A DNA stretch of 64,000 bases from Flavobacteriaceae bacterium (GTDB taxonomy: Bacteria > Bacteroidota > Bacteroidia > Flavobacteriales > Flavobacteriaceae): contig JAGYJA010000004.1 in NCBI GenBank assembly GCA_018402385.1, positions 124,001-188,000 of the forward strand. Reading direction: 5' to 3'. The notes beneath the pieces were generated by a model. The model was not told where the DNA came from and did not search any database. It worked only from the letters and a program-made list of their open reading frames with translations. This document shows, piece after piece, positions 54,386 through 61,752 of the stretch. Position 1 is the first letter of the stretch, and each line of letters begins with the position of its first letter. The translations under genes and the position numbers were made by a program.

Positions 54386-55150
54386 TTATTTATAATCTAT
54401 ATCCCTTGTAATACTATAATTCATCTTGTTATTTTCAAAGGATTCTCTTGCTATCCAATTCCTATATTTATCATATTGGTACTTATATTTTGTGATAGCA
54501 ATCAATGAATCATTTCTGTTATAAGCGCTCATTTTCTTTAATAACCCACAACTATAAACATATATAGTAGTTCTAGATCTTTCTGGATTGATATAATCAA
54601 ACAGTTTTGTTTCAATTAAAAAGTCGGCGTCATATGAACTAATTTCATTCGTATTTAAAATTGTATCGTTTGTATAATTATTAATATAAATTAGCTTTGA
54701 TGAACGCTCTAGTAAATCATTTTGTGAATTATATTGATACCAACCCCTTTGTATTAATTGAAAAACAGCATTGTTAATATCTGCTGTCGTTTTAACTAGT
54801 AAAGTGTCTTTATAGAAGTAATCAACTATATAAACCAAACTGTCTTCAGAAAGTGTTACAATTTCTCGTTGAATCTTTTTGTTTTCATTATAGATGTATT
54901 GAATATCAAAACTTTCGCCTGCAAATACATCCTGTTGGTACCTGCTAATTATTTGGTCATTTTCGTTGTATTTCTTCTCTATGATTGATAACGTATCTTT
55001 GATTTTGTTGTTTAGAGTATCTTCTTCTACAATAATTGTATATTCTGTTATTTTACTGACTTTTTTAGTCAGTCCGTTTTGAAGCAACTTTGGTTCATTG
55101 CAACAACCAATTAGGGAAATTGAAAAAAGTAAACTTAGTAATCTGTTCAT
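54386..55150 (-). CDS. lipoprotein with YD-like repeats
   Basis: 254 residues. Lipoprotein signal MNRLLSLLFSISLIGCC, then tandem beta-hairpin units of the type EKKYNENDQIISRYQQD, IQYIYNENKKIQREIV, VDYFYKDTLLVKTTAD, RGWYQYNSQNDLLERSSKL, YKYQYDKYRNWIARESF. The Y-x-Y/F-N-x-N-x-K/Q-I/L pattern is similar to YD repeats of RHS proteins but here in a small lipoprotein; such proteins sit beside flavobacterial toxin loci and could be an immunity protein. Low G+C (AT-rich even for this window). Function inferred from neighbourhood only. Confidence 0.6.
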   Translation of the reverse strand: MNRLLSLLFSISLIGCCNEPKLLQNGLTKKVSKITEYTIIVEEDTLNNKIKDTLSIIEKKYNENDQIISRYQQDVFAGESFDIQYIYNENKKIQREIVTLSEDSLVYIVDYFYKDTLLVKTTADINNAVFQLIQRGWYQYNSQNDLLERSSKLIYINNYTNDTILNTNEISSYDADFLIETKLFDYINPERSRTTIYVYSCGLLKKMSAYNRNDSLIAITKYKYQYDKYRNWIARESFENNKMNYSITRDIDYK

Positions 55151-55193
55151 TCTTTTTAAATGTACACTTTTTGTTTTGATTTGTTGGATTCAT

Positions 55194-55236
55194 CACTTCA
55201 TTAAAAGTACTATTCCTTCAACCAAACTACTGAAAA
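55194..55236. repeat. 43-bp direct repeat, copy 1
   Basis: Matches 56059-56101 in 41 of 43 positions in the same orientation (begins CACTTCATTAAAAGTACTAT). The copies bracket the small toxin/immunity pair. Its last part (ACTGAAAA then CA.TAACATCAT) occurs once more at 55298-55319. Confidence 0.75.
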
Positions 55237-55250
55237 CAATAACATCATAA

Positions 55251-55285
55251 CGGCACACGAGATGCAATCTCGCGGCAGCGAGGGG
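55251..55285 (+). repeat. GC-rich hairpin repeat 1
   Basis: CGGCACACGAGATGCAATCTCG followed by CGGCAGCGAGGGG. Inverted repeat CGAGAT-GCA-ATCTCG. Sister copies at 55369-55401 and, inverted, at 56021-56052 differ by compensatory stem changes, showing the hairpin is the conserved thing. Confidence 0.7.
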
Positions 55286-55368
55286 TCATTCCCAAAATAC
55301 TGAAAAACATTAACATCATCTAGCAGTTTTTTTGACCTGTTTAATTTTACCTATAAACAACTATGCGT

Positions 55369-55401
55369 GGCACACACGATGCAATCGTGCGGCAGCGGGG
55401 G
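55369..55401 (+). repeat. GC-rich hairpin repeat 2
   Basis: GGCACACACGATGCAATCGT then GCGGCAGCGGGGG; inverted repeat CACGAT-GCA-ATCGTG. Its right end is 4 nt before the stop of the immunity-like gene. Confidence 0.7.
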
Positions 55402-55404
55402 TGA

Positions 55405-55866
55405 TTAATTTTGTTTTCTAATTATTACATTCATTTTGGTTATCTTTGGGTCAAACTCTCTGTAATAATAGATATTAGTAACATCGGAACAGTTTTTAAT
55501 ATTATCTAAACCTATACTTTGTAAAGCGTCACTATACATTTCGTGAATTACAAAACAATCTTCTTCTGCATTAGGTTTGTAATTGATGTAAATATACTTT
55601 GTTAGATCTTTAATGCCAGATAACTCAAAAAGACGGGTTTTATATTTAACAAACAATTCTATAGTATCACTCCTTTTATCTAAAGCGTAATACTCTGGTT
55701 TTTCAGATTTTAAATACAAGGTGTCTTCTTCATTTACAATTTGAAATACTGTAATTTCCTTATCCTCTACAATTACACTGTCTTCAACAACGATTCTTAT
55801 ATCTTGTGCCTTACAAGAAAAGAACATGCACAAAAACAGTAAAATCAAAAATTTATTATTTATCAT
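55405..55866 (-). CDS. candidate immunity lipoprotein
   Basis: 153 residues. Lipoprotein signal MINNKFLILLFLCMFFSC; the mature part is acidic and beta-rich (IRIVVEDSVIVEDKEITVFQ, EEDTLYLKSEKPEYYAL, IELFVKYKTRLFELSGI, KYIYINYKPNAEEDCFV). No known family. It overlaps by 11 nt the small toxin-tip-like frame upstream, the order toxin tip then immunity expected of a polymorphic toxin cassette; it is bracketed by repeats. AT-rich codons. The role is inference from layout. Confidence 0.55.
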   Translation of the reverse strand: MINNKFLILLFLCMFFSCKAQDIRIVVEDSVIVEDKEITVFQIVNEEDTLYLKSEKPEYYALDKRSDTIELFVKYKTRLFELSGIKDLTKYIYINYKPNAEEDCFVIHEMYSDALQSIGLDNIKNCSDVTNIYYYREFDPKITKMNVIIRKQN

Positions 55867-56044
55867 AATGAGTGTTTCTTAATGGACTTTCTCCTTTGCT
55901 TATATTCTTCAATGCCTGATTATGAAAATGTACATTTTCAACACCTGGCCCACTTGATTTGTTAATGTTTGCATTTCTAATAAAATCTAAACCATGGTTA
56001 AGTATTTCGTGAATAAAAAACCCCCCGCTGCCGCACGATTGCAT
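55856..56044 (-). pseudogene. toxin C-terminal tip fragment, 62 aa
   Basis: A 62-codon frame whose ATG lies inside the inverted hairpin repeat (codons ATG CAA TCG TGC GGC AGC). After CGSGGFFIHEILNHGLDFIR it reads NANINKSSGPGVENVHFHNQ and ALKNISKGESPLRNTHYDK. It has no start of its own beyond the repeat, no secretion signal, and a His/Asn-rich centre (VHFHNQ) that could come from a nuclease-type toxin. I take it as an orphan tip of an RHS- or polymorphic-type toxin whose N-terminal carrier is missing. Confidence 0.5.
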
Positions 56045-56052
56045 CGTGTGGT
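56021..56052 (-). repeat. GC-rich hairpin repeat 3 (inverted)
   Basis: On the minus strand CCACACGATGCAATCGTGC then GGCAGCGGGGGG, the same core as copies 1 and 2 in the opposite orientation. Confidence 0.7.
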
Positions 56053-56058
56053 TTCCAG

Positions 56059-56101
56059 CACTTCATTAAAAGTACTATTCCCTCAACCAAAATACTGAAA
56101 A
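56059..56101. repeat. 43-bp direct repeat, copy 2
   Basis: Second copy of the repeat at 55194-55236 (two mismatches), 865 bp further on. Confidence 0.75.
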
Positions 56102-56158
56102 GGCATTGCGTATCATCACAAAAAAGGAAATTTTAAATCCAAATCTTCAAGTATATAT

Positions 56159-56551
56159 TTACTTCATAGAATGCAATCCCACAGTATTGCCTTCGGTATC
56201 CATAAAAATGGTGCAAAACCCATAGTCTCCAATCGACATTTTGGGTTGCAATACCTTCCCTCCTGCTTTTGATATACGGCTCTCTTCCAGAGAACAATCA
56301 TCACAGGCGAAGTAAACCATAGTACCCCCGGCACCCGGGTTCATATTTTCCATTTTTACCAAGGCCCCGCTGATGTTTTTGCCCTCTTCATTCCAGGGAA
56401 AACTCAACATTTCCATCTCGCCCATACCTTCAGGCATGGGTAACTTGTCTAATTGGATTGCCAATACAGTTTCATAGAATTTCTGAGCCCGGCTCATATC
56501 TTCTACATAAATTTCAACCCAGGTAAATGGGTTATTAGTTGGTGTTGTCAT
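56159..56551 (-). CDS. VOC (glyoxalase/bleomycin-resistance fold) protein
   Basis: 130 residues, one VOC module of paired beta-alpha-beta-beta-beta units: FTWVEIYVEDMSRAQKFYETVL, GTMVYFACDDCSLEESRISKAGG (in part), GFCTIFMDTEGNTVGLHSM with the metal Glu-type position replaced in part by Asp/His. Substrate unknown; such proteins range from glyoxalases to small-molecule binders. It begins the stretch of ordinary genes after the repeat region. Confidence 0.85.
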   Translation of the reverse strand: MTTPTNNPFTWVEIYVEDMSRAQKFYETVLAIQLDKLPMPEGMGEMEMLSFPWNEEGKNISGALVKMENMNPGAGGTMVYFACDDCSLEESRISKAGGKVLQPKMSIGDYGFCTIFMDTEGNTVGLHSMK

Positions 56552-56749
56552 TGTTGTTTGATTAGTTAAAGGTTGTTGTTTTTATTTTCATTTTTAAAAT
56601 TAAAAAATAATCTGTTAACTTCAACCGGATGATTATTAAACTTATAGTACTTTTTATATTCTCTGTTTCAAATACCTTAAAAACATATTTTTTAATTTCT
56701 TCCCATTGTCATATCTTTAAGCACTAAATAACCAACACTACATATCGCT

Positions 56750-57364
56750 TTGAAAAACCTATTGATTGTCCTCGTCATTTTTTCATTTTCATTTGTTGCG
56801 CATTCACAAGTTCCTTTTAAACCCATTCAAATAGTGGATGAACAAGTCAACAACCGCTTAAATATCTTTGCACTCAACAACACATTAAAAGATTATGATG
56901 TGGCCATAACCATCAAAGGCACCGGCTTTAGAGAGCCACGCAGTATGGGGCGCAAAATAAGGGTTCCCGGCAGATCCAAAGTAAACCTGATTAGTCTGGT
57001 GATTGAACGCGATAAAACACCTCAATATGCTTACGAACTCGAAATCTCTGACTCTCTTTCAAGAAGAGTGCTCAGGAAAGAGTTTGAACTCATAAAAATC
57101 ACGCCTCAAAACCCCATCACCCTAATCATACCACAAAATTGTACTTCCTGTGATACATTAATGAGCCATTTGGACGAAAGCCCCTATAACTATAAGGTTG
57201 AAAAATTGACAGAGAACGAAAATATGAGAACCCAACTCACGCCTTTTCTAAGAAGTTCGGGTGTTGACCCTGAAACAATGGAAAACCCGGTTGTGATGAT
57301 TGGTGGTAAAATGCATGTTGATATAAATAATTACCCAGACTTAATCGCCAAACTCGAAGAGTAG
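56750..57364 (+). CDS. secreted protein with glutaredoxin-like C-terminus
   Basis: 204 residues starting at TTG 56750 (MKNLLIVLVIFSFSFVAHSQ, signal peptide). The N-terminal ~110 residues are beta-rich (NRLNIFALNNTLKDYDVAITI). The C-terminus has a thioredoxin fold with a CxxC site, LIIPQNCTSCDTLMSHLDES, followed by KVEKLTENENMRTQ and NPVVMIGGKMHVDINNYP, where VMIGG-P resembles the cis-Pro region. It may act as an envelope thiol reductase or only keep the fold. A non-ATG start is chosen since it alone gives the whole signal peptide. Confidence 0.75.
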   Translation: MKNLLIVLVIFSFSFVAHSQVPFKPIQIVDEQVNNRLNIFALNNTLKDYDVAITIKGTGFREPRSMGRKIRVPGRSKVNLISLVIERDKTPQYAYELEISDSLSRRVLRKEFELIKITPQNPITLIIPQNCTSCDTLMSHLDESPYNYKVEKLTENENMRTQLTPFLRSSGVDPETMENPVVMIGGKMHVDINNYPDLIAKLEE

Positions 57365-57517
57365 TTTTACTTGGCAACTTTTGTGGTTTTACAAATAAAT
57401 CAGTTTGCAGTCTCTGAAAAGACCGCAATGAAAAATCGCAAACGATGTTAGAGTTTAAAACTAAACACTACTGAACACTGGTTTAGAGCACTGCATCTTT
57501 TTTTGTATCTTATAGCA

Positions 57518-57961
57518 ATGAAACAGACGTTTTTTACCGGAGTTCTTCTACTGGGCATCTTTTTTTCGGCGAAAGCTCAAAATATCGCTTCCCATCAATG
57601 GGAAGACCGCGTATTGATTGTGATGACAGCAAACCCTGAAGATGCTGAGTTCGAAAAGCAAATTCAGGAACTCAATGCCCATCAACAGGGGCTTACGGAA
57701 CGGAAACTCAAAGTCTATCTCACCACACCCGAAGCCTATCGCTTGTTGAACGCCTCGGAAACCTCATGGAACCCAGGCGGAGACTTGTATAAAACCTACA
57801 ACAAAAAAGGGGCTGTCCCGGAGGTTGTGCTGATCGGGTTGGACGGTCAAATCAAACATCACAAGTATAGTTTTACCCCCGCCCTGGAGCTTTTTGTTAT
57901 CATTGATGGGATGCCAATGCGGCAGTCAGAAATTCAGAACAGGAAAAAGCAAAATAATTAA
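57518..57961 (+). CDS. DUF4174 secreted protein
   Basis: About 147 residues from the ATG at 57518 (MKQTFFTGVLLLGIFFSAKA, signal peptide); a TTG 15 nt earlier is less likely. The body fits DUF4174: WEDRVLIVMTANPEDAEFEKQ, LKVYLTTPEAYRLL, VPEVVLIGLDGQIKHH, LFVIIDGMPMRQSEI, an oxidoreductase-like thioredoxin fold without Cys pair. G+C is clearly above the window (28 of 60 bases in 57601-57660). Its stop shares one TTAA with the convergent gene. Confidence 0.8.
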   Translation: MKQTFFTGVLLLGIFFSAKAQNIASHQWEDRVLIVMTANPEDAEFEKQIQELNAHQQGLTERKLKVYLTTPEAYRLLNASETSWNPGGDLYKTYNKKGAVPEVVLIGLDGQIKHHKYSFTPALELFVIIDGMPMRQSEIQNRKKQNN

Positions 57962-58747
57962 GGTTGGGGTTTAAAATCCTCAGGGTTAAAAATGCCTGTT
58001 AAGTAAGTAATAATAAGGAATGCAATTGTAATTCCTATAAAGAGCAGAAAAGCCAGGGGCAGGAAAATCAGGAACTTTAAAAGTATTTTTTTGAACGATA
58101 GTGACAAACAATTTCTTAAGAATCCAGCCGTGGTACACAAATAAAATGATATAAATTACTCCGGTTAAGGATAAAAATTCGATTGCAAAAAAGCTCAATA
58201 CAAGCAAATTCAACAAGGAAGAAAATATGGAAAACAAAGACATGGTATAAAAATAAATAATCAAATGCTCTGTATAATTATAGCTTTGTTTCCAAAACAC
58301 CACACGGGATAGACCCGCCACTAAAGGGATGATAATGAAATTGACCAGGGCATTGAATTCAGTGGCTTTTTGGGTGAAGGTGCGGGTAATCTCCTTTTGC
58401 TTCTCATCAACCGAGAACTCACTCGCAGCCATTTCAAAAAAATCAGGGAAATACTGCTTTAGTATAAAAAAGTAAAGCCCGGAAATAGTAAGCGCAATGG
58501 CAAAAAAGGATAAGGGAGCAATGTATTTTTTCCGCACACCATTCACATAGGAATCTATGACGTCTTTAGGGTCTTTAATTAAATAAATGATGGTTTTCAG
58601 GAAAGTGTTGTCATAACTAAAAAACGTCTCGGTATAGTGGGTAAACAGGTTTTTCAAAGTAAGGCGATTTCGGATTACTTTGGCTCCGCAGTTGGGGCAG
58701 TAATCACTTTGTGAATCTAATAGGGTGGAACAGTTTTTACACTCCAT
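57958..58747 (-). CDS. DUF3667 membrane protein (frameshifted)
   Basis: About 262 residues. An N-terminal zinc ribbon (MECKNCSTLLDSQSDYCPNC, two CxxC) is followed by a basic segment and about five membrane helices (IAPLSFFAIALTISGLYFF, FIIIPLVAGLSRVVFW, TMSLFSIFSSLLNLLVLSFF, SLTGVIYIILFVYHGW). The listed frame goes astray after FVTIVQK; one extra A in the seven-A run near 58086-58092 hides the true end ILLKFLIFLPLAFLLF...EDFKPQP, which stops at 57958-57960. Function unknown. Confidence 0.82.
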
Positions 58748-58850
58748 ACAACGTATAGGGTTTTCTGAATTTGGCTATCTTTATCAAATATATAAAATCG
58801 AAGCAAAACCTGCATACAGCTTCCTTAAATAATTGATTTCCAACCTGCCT

Positions 58851-59330
58851 ATGAAAACAGCTACCGTCACCCAACTCAAAAAAGAACTGCAGTACCGCTC
58901 TACCGATGAGTTGCTTGAGCTGTGCCTGCGGCTTTCTCGTTTTAAAAAGGAAAACAAGGAACTCCTTACCTATTTGTTGTTTGAGTCGCAGGACGAAGTT
59001 GGCTACGTTGATAGCGTCAAGCGCGAAATAGATACCCAACTGGAAGCCATCAATACCAAAAACTACTACTGGATGCGCAAAAGCATCAGGAAAATACTGA
59101 AGAACTTAAAGAAATACATTCGCTATTCACTAAAAAAAGAAACTGAAGTAGAACTCCTCCTCTACTTTTGTGTGCAGCTTAAAAATCTGGAACCCACAAT
59201 CAAAAGGGACAAAACCTTGCTAAACATTTTAGAGCGGCAGCTTGCATTCATTCATAAAAAAATAGAGACCTTGCATGAGGATTTACAATATGATTTCAGG
59301 TTGCAACTGGAAGAGGAAGGGTTTGTTTAG
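58851..59330 (+). CDS. conserved helical protein, unknown
   Basis: 159 residues from the ATG at 58851 (MKTATVTQLKKELQYRSTDE); a TTG 18 nt earlier is possible. All-helical, highly charged: LLELCLRLSRFKKENKELLTYL, WMRKSIRKILKNLKKYIRYS, VELLLYFCVQLKNLEPTIKR, LHEDLQYDFRLQLEEEG. No known motif. It is short of hydrophobic anchors, so cytoplasmic. G+C is higher than in its flanks, as in the DUF4174 gene. Confidence 0.7.
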   Translation: MKTATVTQLKKELQYRSTDELLELCLRLSRFKKENKELLTYLLFESQDEVGYVDSVKREIDTQLEAINTKNYYWMRKSIRKILKNLKKYIRYSLKKETEVELLLYFCVQLKNLEPTIKRDKTLLNILERQLAFIHKKIETLHEDLQYDFRLQLEEEGFV

Positions 59331-59376
59331 TTGGTAGAACCCATATTGATGGTCGCAAGTTAATATCTAGTTGAGT

Positions 59377-59589
59377 CTAAATACTTTTTAAATACAATTG
59401 CTCCACTTTTTCTCGCGCCCAGGGTGTTTTTCGCAAAAAAGTCAAACTCGACTTTATGGACGGGTTGTGAGTAAAACATCGAATCGGAATGGAATCACCC
59501 AAACGTTCCCATCCGTGTTTTTCTACTAAAAACTCCAGTATAGTCAAAAGGGTGACACCGTGTAAAGGATTGTTGGGTTGTTTTCCCAT
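59377..59589 (-). CDS. VF530 family (DUF2132) DNA-binding protein
   Basis: 70 residues. The family pattern is nearly complete: NNPLHGVTLLTILEFLVEKHGW, LGDSIPIRCFTHNPSIKSSL, TFLRKTPWAREKVEQLYL. VF530 has a small helical fold with DNA-binding features. Cytoplasmic. It lies 35 nt after the LapA-like gene on the same strand. Confidence 0.9.
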   Translation of the reverse strand: MGKQPNNPLHGVTLLTILEFLVEKHGWERLGDSIPIRCFTHNPSIKSSLTFLRKTPWAREKVEQLYLKSI

Positions 59590-59624
59590 AATATAATAAA
59601 TAAAAAGTACAAAGCTATAAAAAA

Positions 59625-59870
59625 TTACTCCTGAAGCTGGGAATCGTCCTTTTGTTTTACTTTTTTTGGCTCTGCCAGAGTTCTTATCACCGAAGAAATA
59701 ATTCCACCTGTGGTCATACCCAGAATGTAAATCAGAATAATTATTAGGGATACAGGCAGTTTTACACTCCAGTTAAAAAACGCTATGGTTATGGTTTGAC
59801 TGTTCTGAACAGAAAAGATAACAATCAAAATTACAAAGAGGATTAAGAAAATTTTTTTTACGATACGCAT
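59625..59870 (-). CDS. LapA family (DUF1049) membrane protein
   Basis: 81 residues with two membrane helices (IFLILFVILIVIFSVQNSQT and LPVSLIIILIYILGMTTGGII in parts) joined by a short loop with the LapA-typical NSQTITIAFFNWSVKLP, and a charged cytoplasmic tail (AEPKKVKQKDDSQLQE). In E. coli LapA (with LapB) is linked to control of LpxC; here only the membrane protein is seen, and no LapB is in view. Confidence 0.85.
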   Translation of the reverse strand: MRIVKKIFLILFVILIVIFSVQNSQTITIAFFNWSVKLPVSLIIILIYILGMTTGGIISSVIRTLAEPKKVKQKDDSQLQE

Positions 59871-60007
59871 ATTTCATTTTTTAATGGTTCTCTAGCAGGT
59901 ATTAAGATACAAATTTTTCCCCATTATTTACCTAAAGTGATGTTAAGTCAGTTTGCTAAATCTCATAAAAATTGTATTTTAAGATTTAAAAATAAAAACA
60001 GCTAATC

Positions 60008-60433
60008 ATGACTAATCAAAACGATAACAAAATGGGAGTACTAACAGAAAATGAACGCCAATTGAACTTTTATTATTACCCTGAACATAAAATTTCTAAA
60101 GAAGCTCTGGCTTATGCTGAATCTTCAGATGCAAAACTTCATGCCATTAATATAGCAAAGACAAAAGTTACCGGTACACAATGGGTTGAACTTGCAGAAA
60201 TGCTGGGAGTTAAAGTAGCTGATTTTCTGGAAAAGGATCATCCTGCTTTTAAAGAAAAGTTTGATAAAGATACTGAAGTGGGCACTGAAGATGCGGTTAA
60301 AATACTTCAGAACAATCCTGAGTTATTGATCTTTCCTATTGCCACCCGCGGTAAAAAAGCCGTCTATGTCAAAATGATGACCGATATTCTACAACTTACA
60401 AAGCCTGATTCTCAGTATAACAAAAATGAGTAG
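60008..60433 (+). CDS. ArsC/Spx-like thioredoxin-fold protein
   Basis: 141 residues (133 if the start is M9 at 60032). ArsC-type fold: LNFYYYPEHKISKEALAYAES, AINIAKTKVTGTQWVELAEML, LEKDHPAFKEKFDKD, NNPELLIFPIATRGKKAVYV with the conserved P-I-A/R near the glutathione/substrate site. The CX5R active Cys of arsenate reductases is missing (YYYPEHK instead), so it is unlikely to reduce arsenate; a Spx- or YffB-like regulatory role is possible. Confidence 0.75.
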   Translation: MTNQNDNKMGVLTENERQLNFYYYPEHKISKEALAYAESSDAKLHAINIAKTKVTGTQWVELAEMLGVKVADFLEKDHPAFKEKFDKDTEVGTEDAVKILQNNPELLIFPIATRGKKAVYVKMMTDILQLTKPDSQYNKNE

Positions 60434-60538
60434 CTTTTTTGGATCTTATCAAAAATTATCCAAATAAAAAGTATCTTACATCAAAAGTTAATTTAAGTAA
60501 CTCAGAGTGACAATTATTTTTTTATATTAGCATCAATT

Positions 60539-60848
60539 ATGCGTATAAAAAAATACAAACAACTCATTACTTATTTTTTTGTCATTGCTTTCGTTTTATT
60601 GAAAGTGGTGAATTTGCATGCTTTTACTCATTCTTTTGAACAGGAAGACACCTTACACGATTGTGAACTCTGTGAATTTTACACAGCAAATTCAGAAAAC
60701 AGTCCGGTAACTTTTACTCCTGAGATTACCTCAAATATCTATTCCGGTTTTGTTTATTCATGAGCCTTTTCAGGTTGAATATACATCGCCTTTTATTTCT
60801 ACAACTTTTAGCGGGTATTATTTCAACAAACCGCCACCCATTATATAA
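60539..60848 (+). CDS. small membrane protein with CxxC motif (frameshifted)
   Basis: About 102 residues when read across one extra base near 60756. Basic N-terminus and one helix (KQLITYFFVIAFVLLKVVNL), then HAFTHSFEQEDTLHDCELCEF with His and a CELC pair, and a C-terminal part (EPFQVEYTSPFISTTFSGYY, FNKPPPII). Size, His/CxxC cluster and the Phe-Asn-Lys-Pro-Pro-Pro end resemble small flavobacterial proteins found next to metal- or TonB-linked transport genes. It lies just upstream of an ABC exporter and may bind a metal ion. Confidence 0.65.
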
Positions 60849-60877
60849 ACAACTTCTTCAGCATTTTGCTGTTTTTT

Positions 60878-60900
60878 GCCTGTAGATTTCTTTTACAGGC
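60878..60900. other. GCCTGTA hairpin between small protein and ABC operon
   Basis: GCCTGTA (60878-60884) pairs with TACAGGC (60894-60900) over a 9-nt loop. No T-run follows on either strand, so it is not a normal terminator; it may be an mRNA structure in the 123-nt gap. Confidence 0.3.
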
Positions 60901-60971
60901 TACATCTCATTATTATACTTTTTTATTATTAACATCTGTATCACAATGTGTTACAGTTTAAACTTAAACTT

Positions 60972-61672
60972 ATGATTCACGTCAATCAAGTGCATAAAAG
61001 TTACAAGAATTTTGTGGCTTTAAGTGAAGTTAATTTATCTATTTCAAAAGGTGAAATTTATGCATTACTGGGGCCAAACGGTGCCGGTAAAACCACCACA
61101 ATCAATCTTATTTTGGGCTTTTGGAGCCTGATTCAGGCAGTATTACTGTTGATGAAATTCAACCATCAAAAAACACTACAGAAGCAAGAAAGAAAATGGC
61201 ATACATTCCTGAGAACGTGAGCCTCTACCCTCACCTTTCGGGTATTGAAAATTTAGATTATTTCTGTAAGCTTGCCTCACTTAAATATGAAAAAAATACT
61301 TTAATAAGCTTCTTAAATCAATGTGGACTACAAGAAGAAGCCCAATCAAAAAAAGTAGCCGGATATTCTAAAGGAATGCGACAAAAAGTGGGTATTGCAA
61401 TTGCATTGGCTAAAAACGCCAGCGTATTGCTTTTAGATGAACCCGCTAGTGGTCTGGATCCTTCAGCTAGTAGCGAACTTTCATCCCTTCTCAAAAAATT
61501 AGCTGCAAATGGAACCACTATTTTAATGGCTTCACACGACCTCTTTCGCGTACGCGAAACTGCAGACCGCATAGGAATTTTAAACAAAGGGAACCTTGTC
61601 AAAGAACTCGATGCTAAAAGCGTCTCTGCCAATGATCTGGAAAGTATCTATCTCAATTTCATGAAAAATTAA
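60972..61672 (+). CDS. ABC transporter ATPase (frameshifted)
   Basis: About 233 residues from the ATG at 60972 (MIHVNQVHKSYKNFVALSEV). Walker A LLGPNGAGKTTTINLILG, signature YSKGMRQKVGIAIAL, Walker B VLLLDEPASGLD and the switch His in LMASHDLF are all present. One base is missing in TTTT at 61119-61122; LGFLEPDSGSITVDE restores it. It powers the DUF3526-type permeases encoded just downstream, most like gliding/NosY-type exporters. Confidence 0.88.
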
Positions 61673-61700
61673 TGATAAGAAATTTTTCCTAAGAAAGTGT

Positions 61701-61749
61701 CTCAAGTCTCACATCTTATGTCTAAAATCTCATATCTAAAATCTATAAA
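61701..61749. repeat. seven tandem heptamers before the permease start
   Basis: TCTCAAG, TCTCACA, TCTTATG, TCTAAAA, TCTCATA, TCTAAAA, TCTATAA in strict register, each beginning TCT, ending 3 nt before the ATG at 61753. The array fills most of the gap after the ATPase gene. Confidence 0.75.
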
Positions 61750-61752
61750 AAT

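Noticed and set aside
55251-56052. CRISPR array or integron attC sites from the hairpin repeats
   Set aside because: Only three copies, in both orientations, with no regular spacers, and I cannot see attC core boxes or an integrase.
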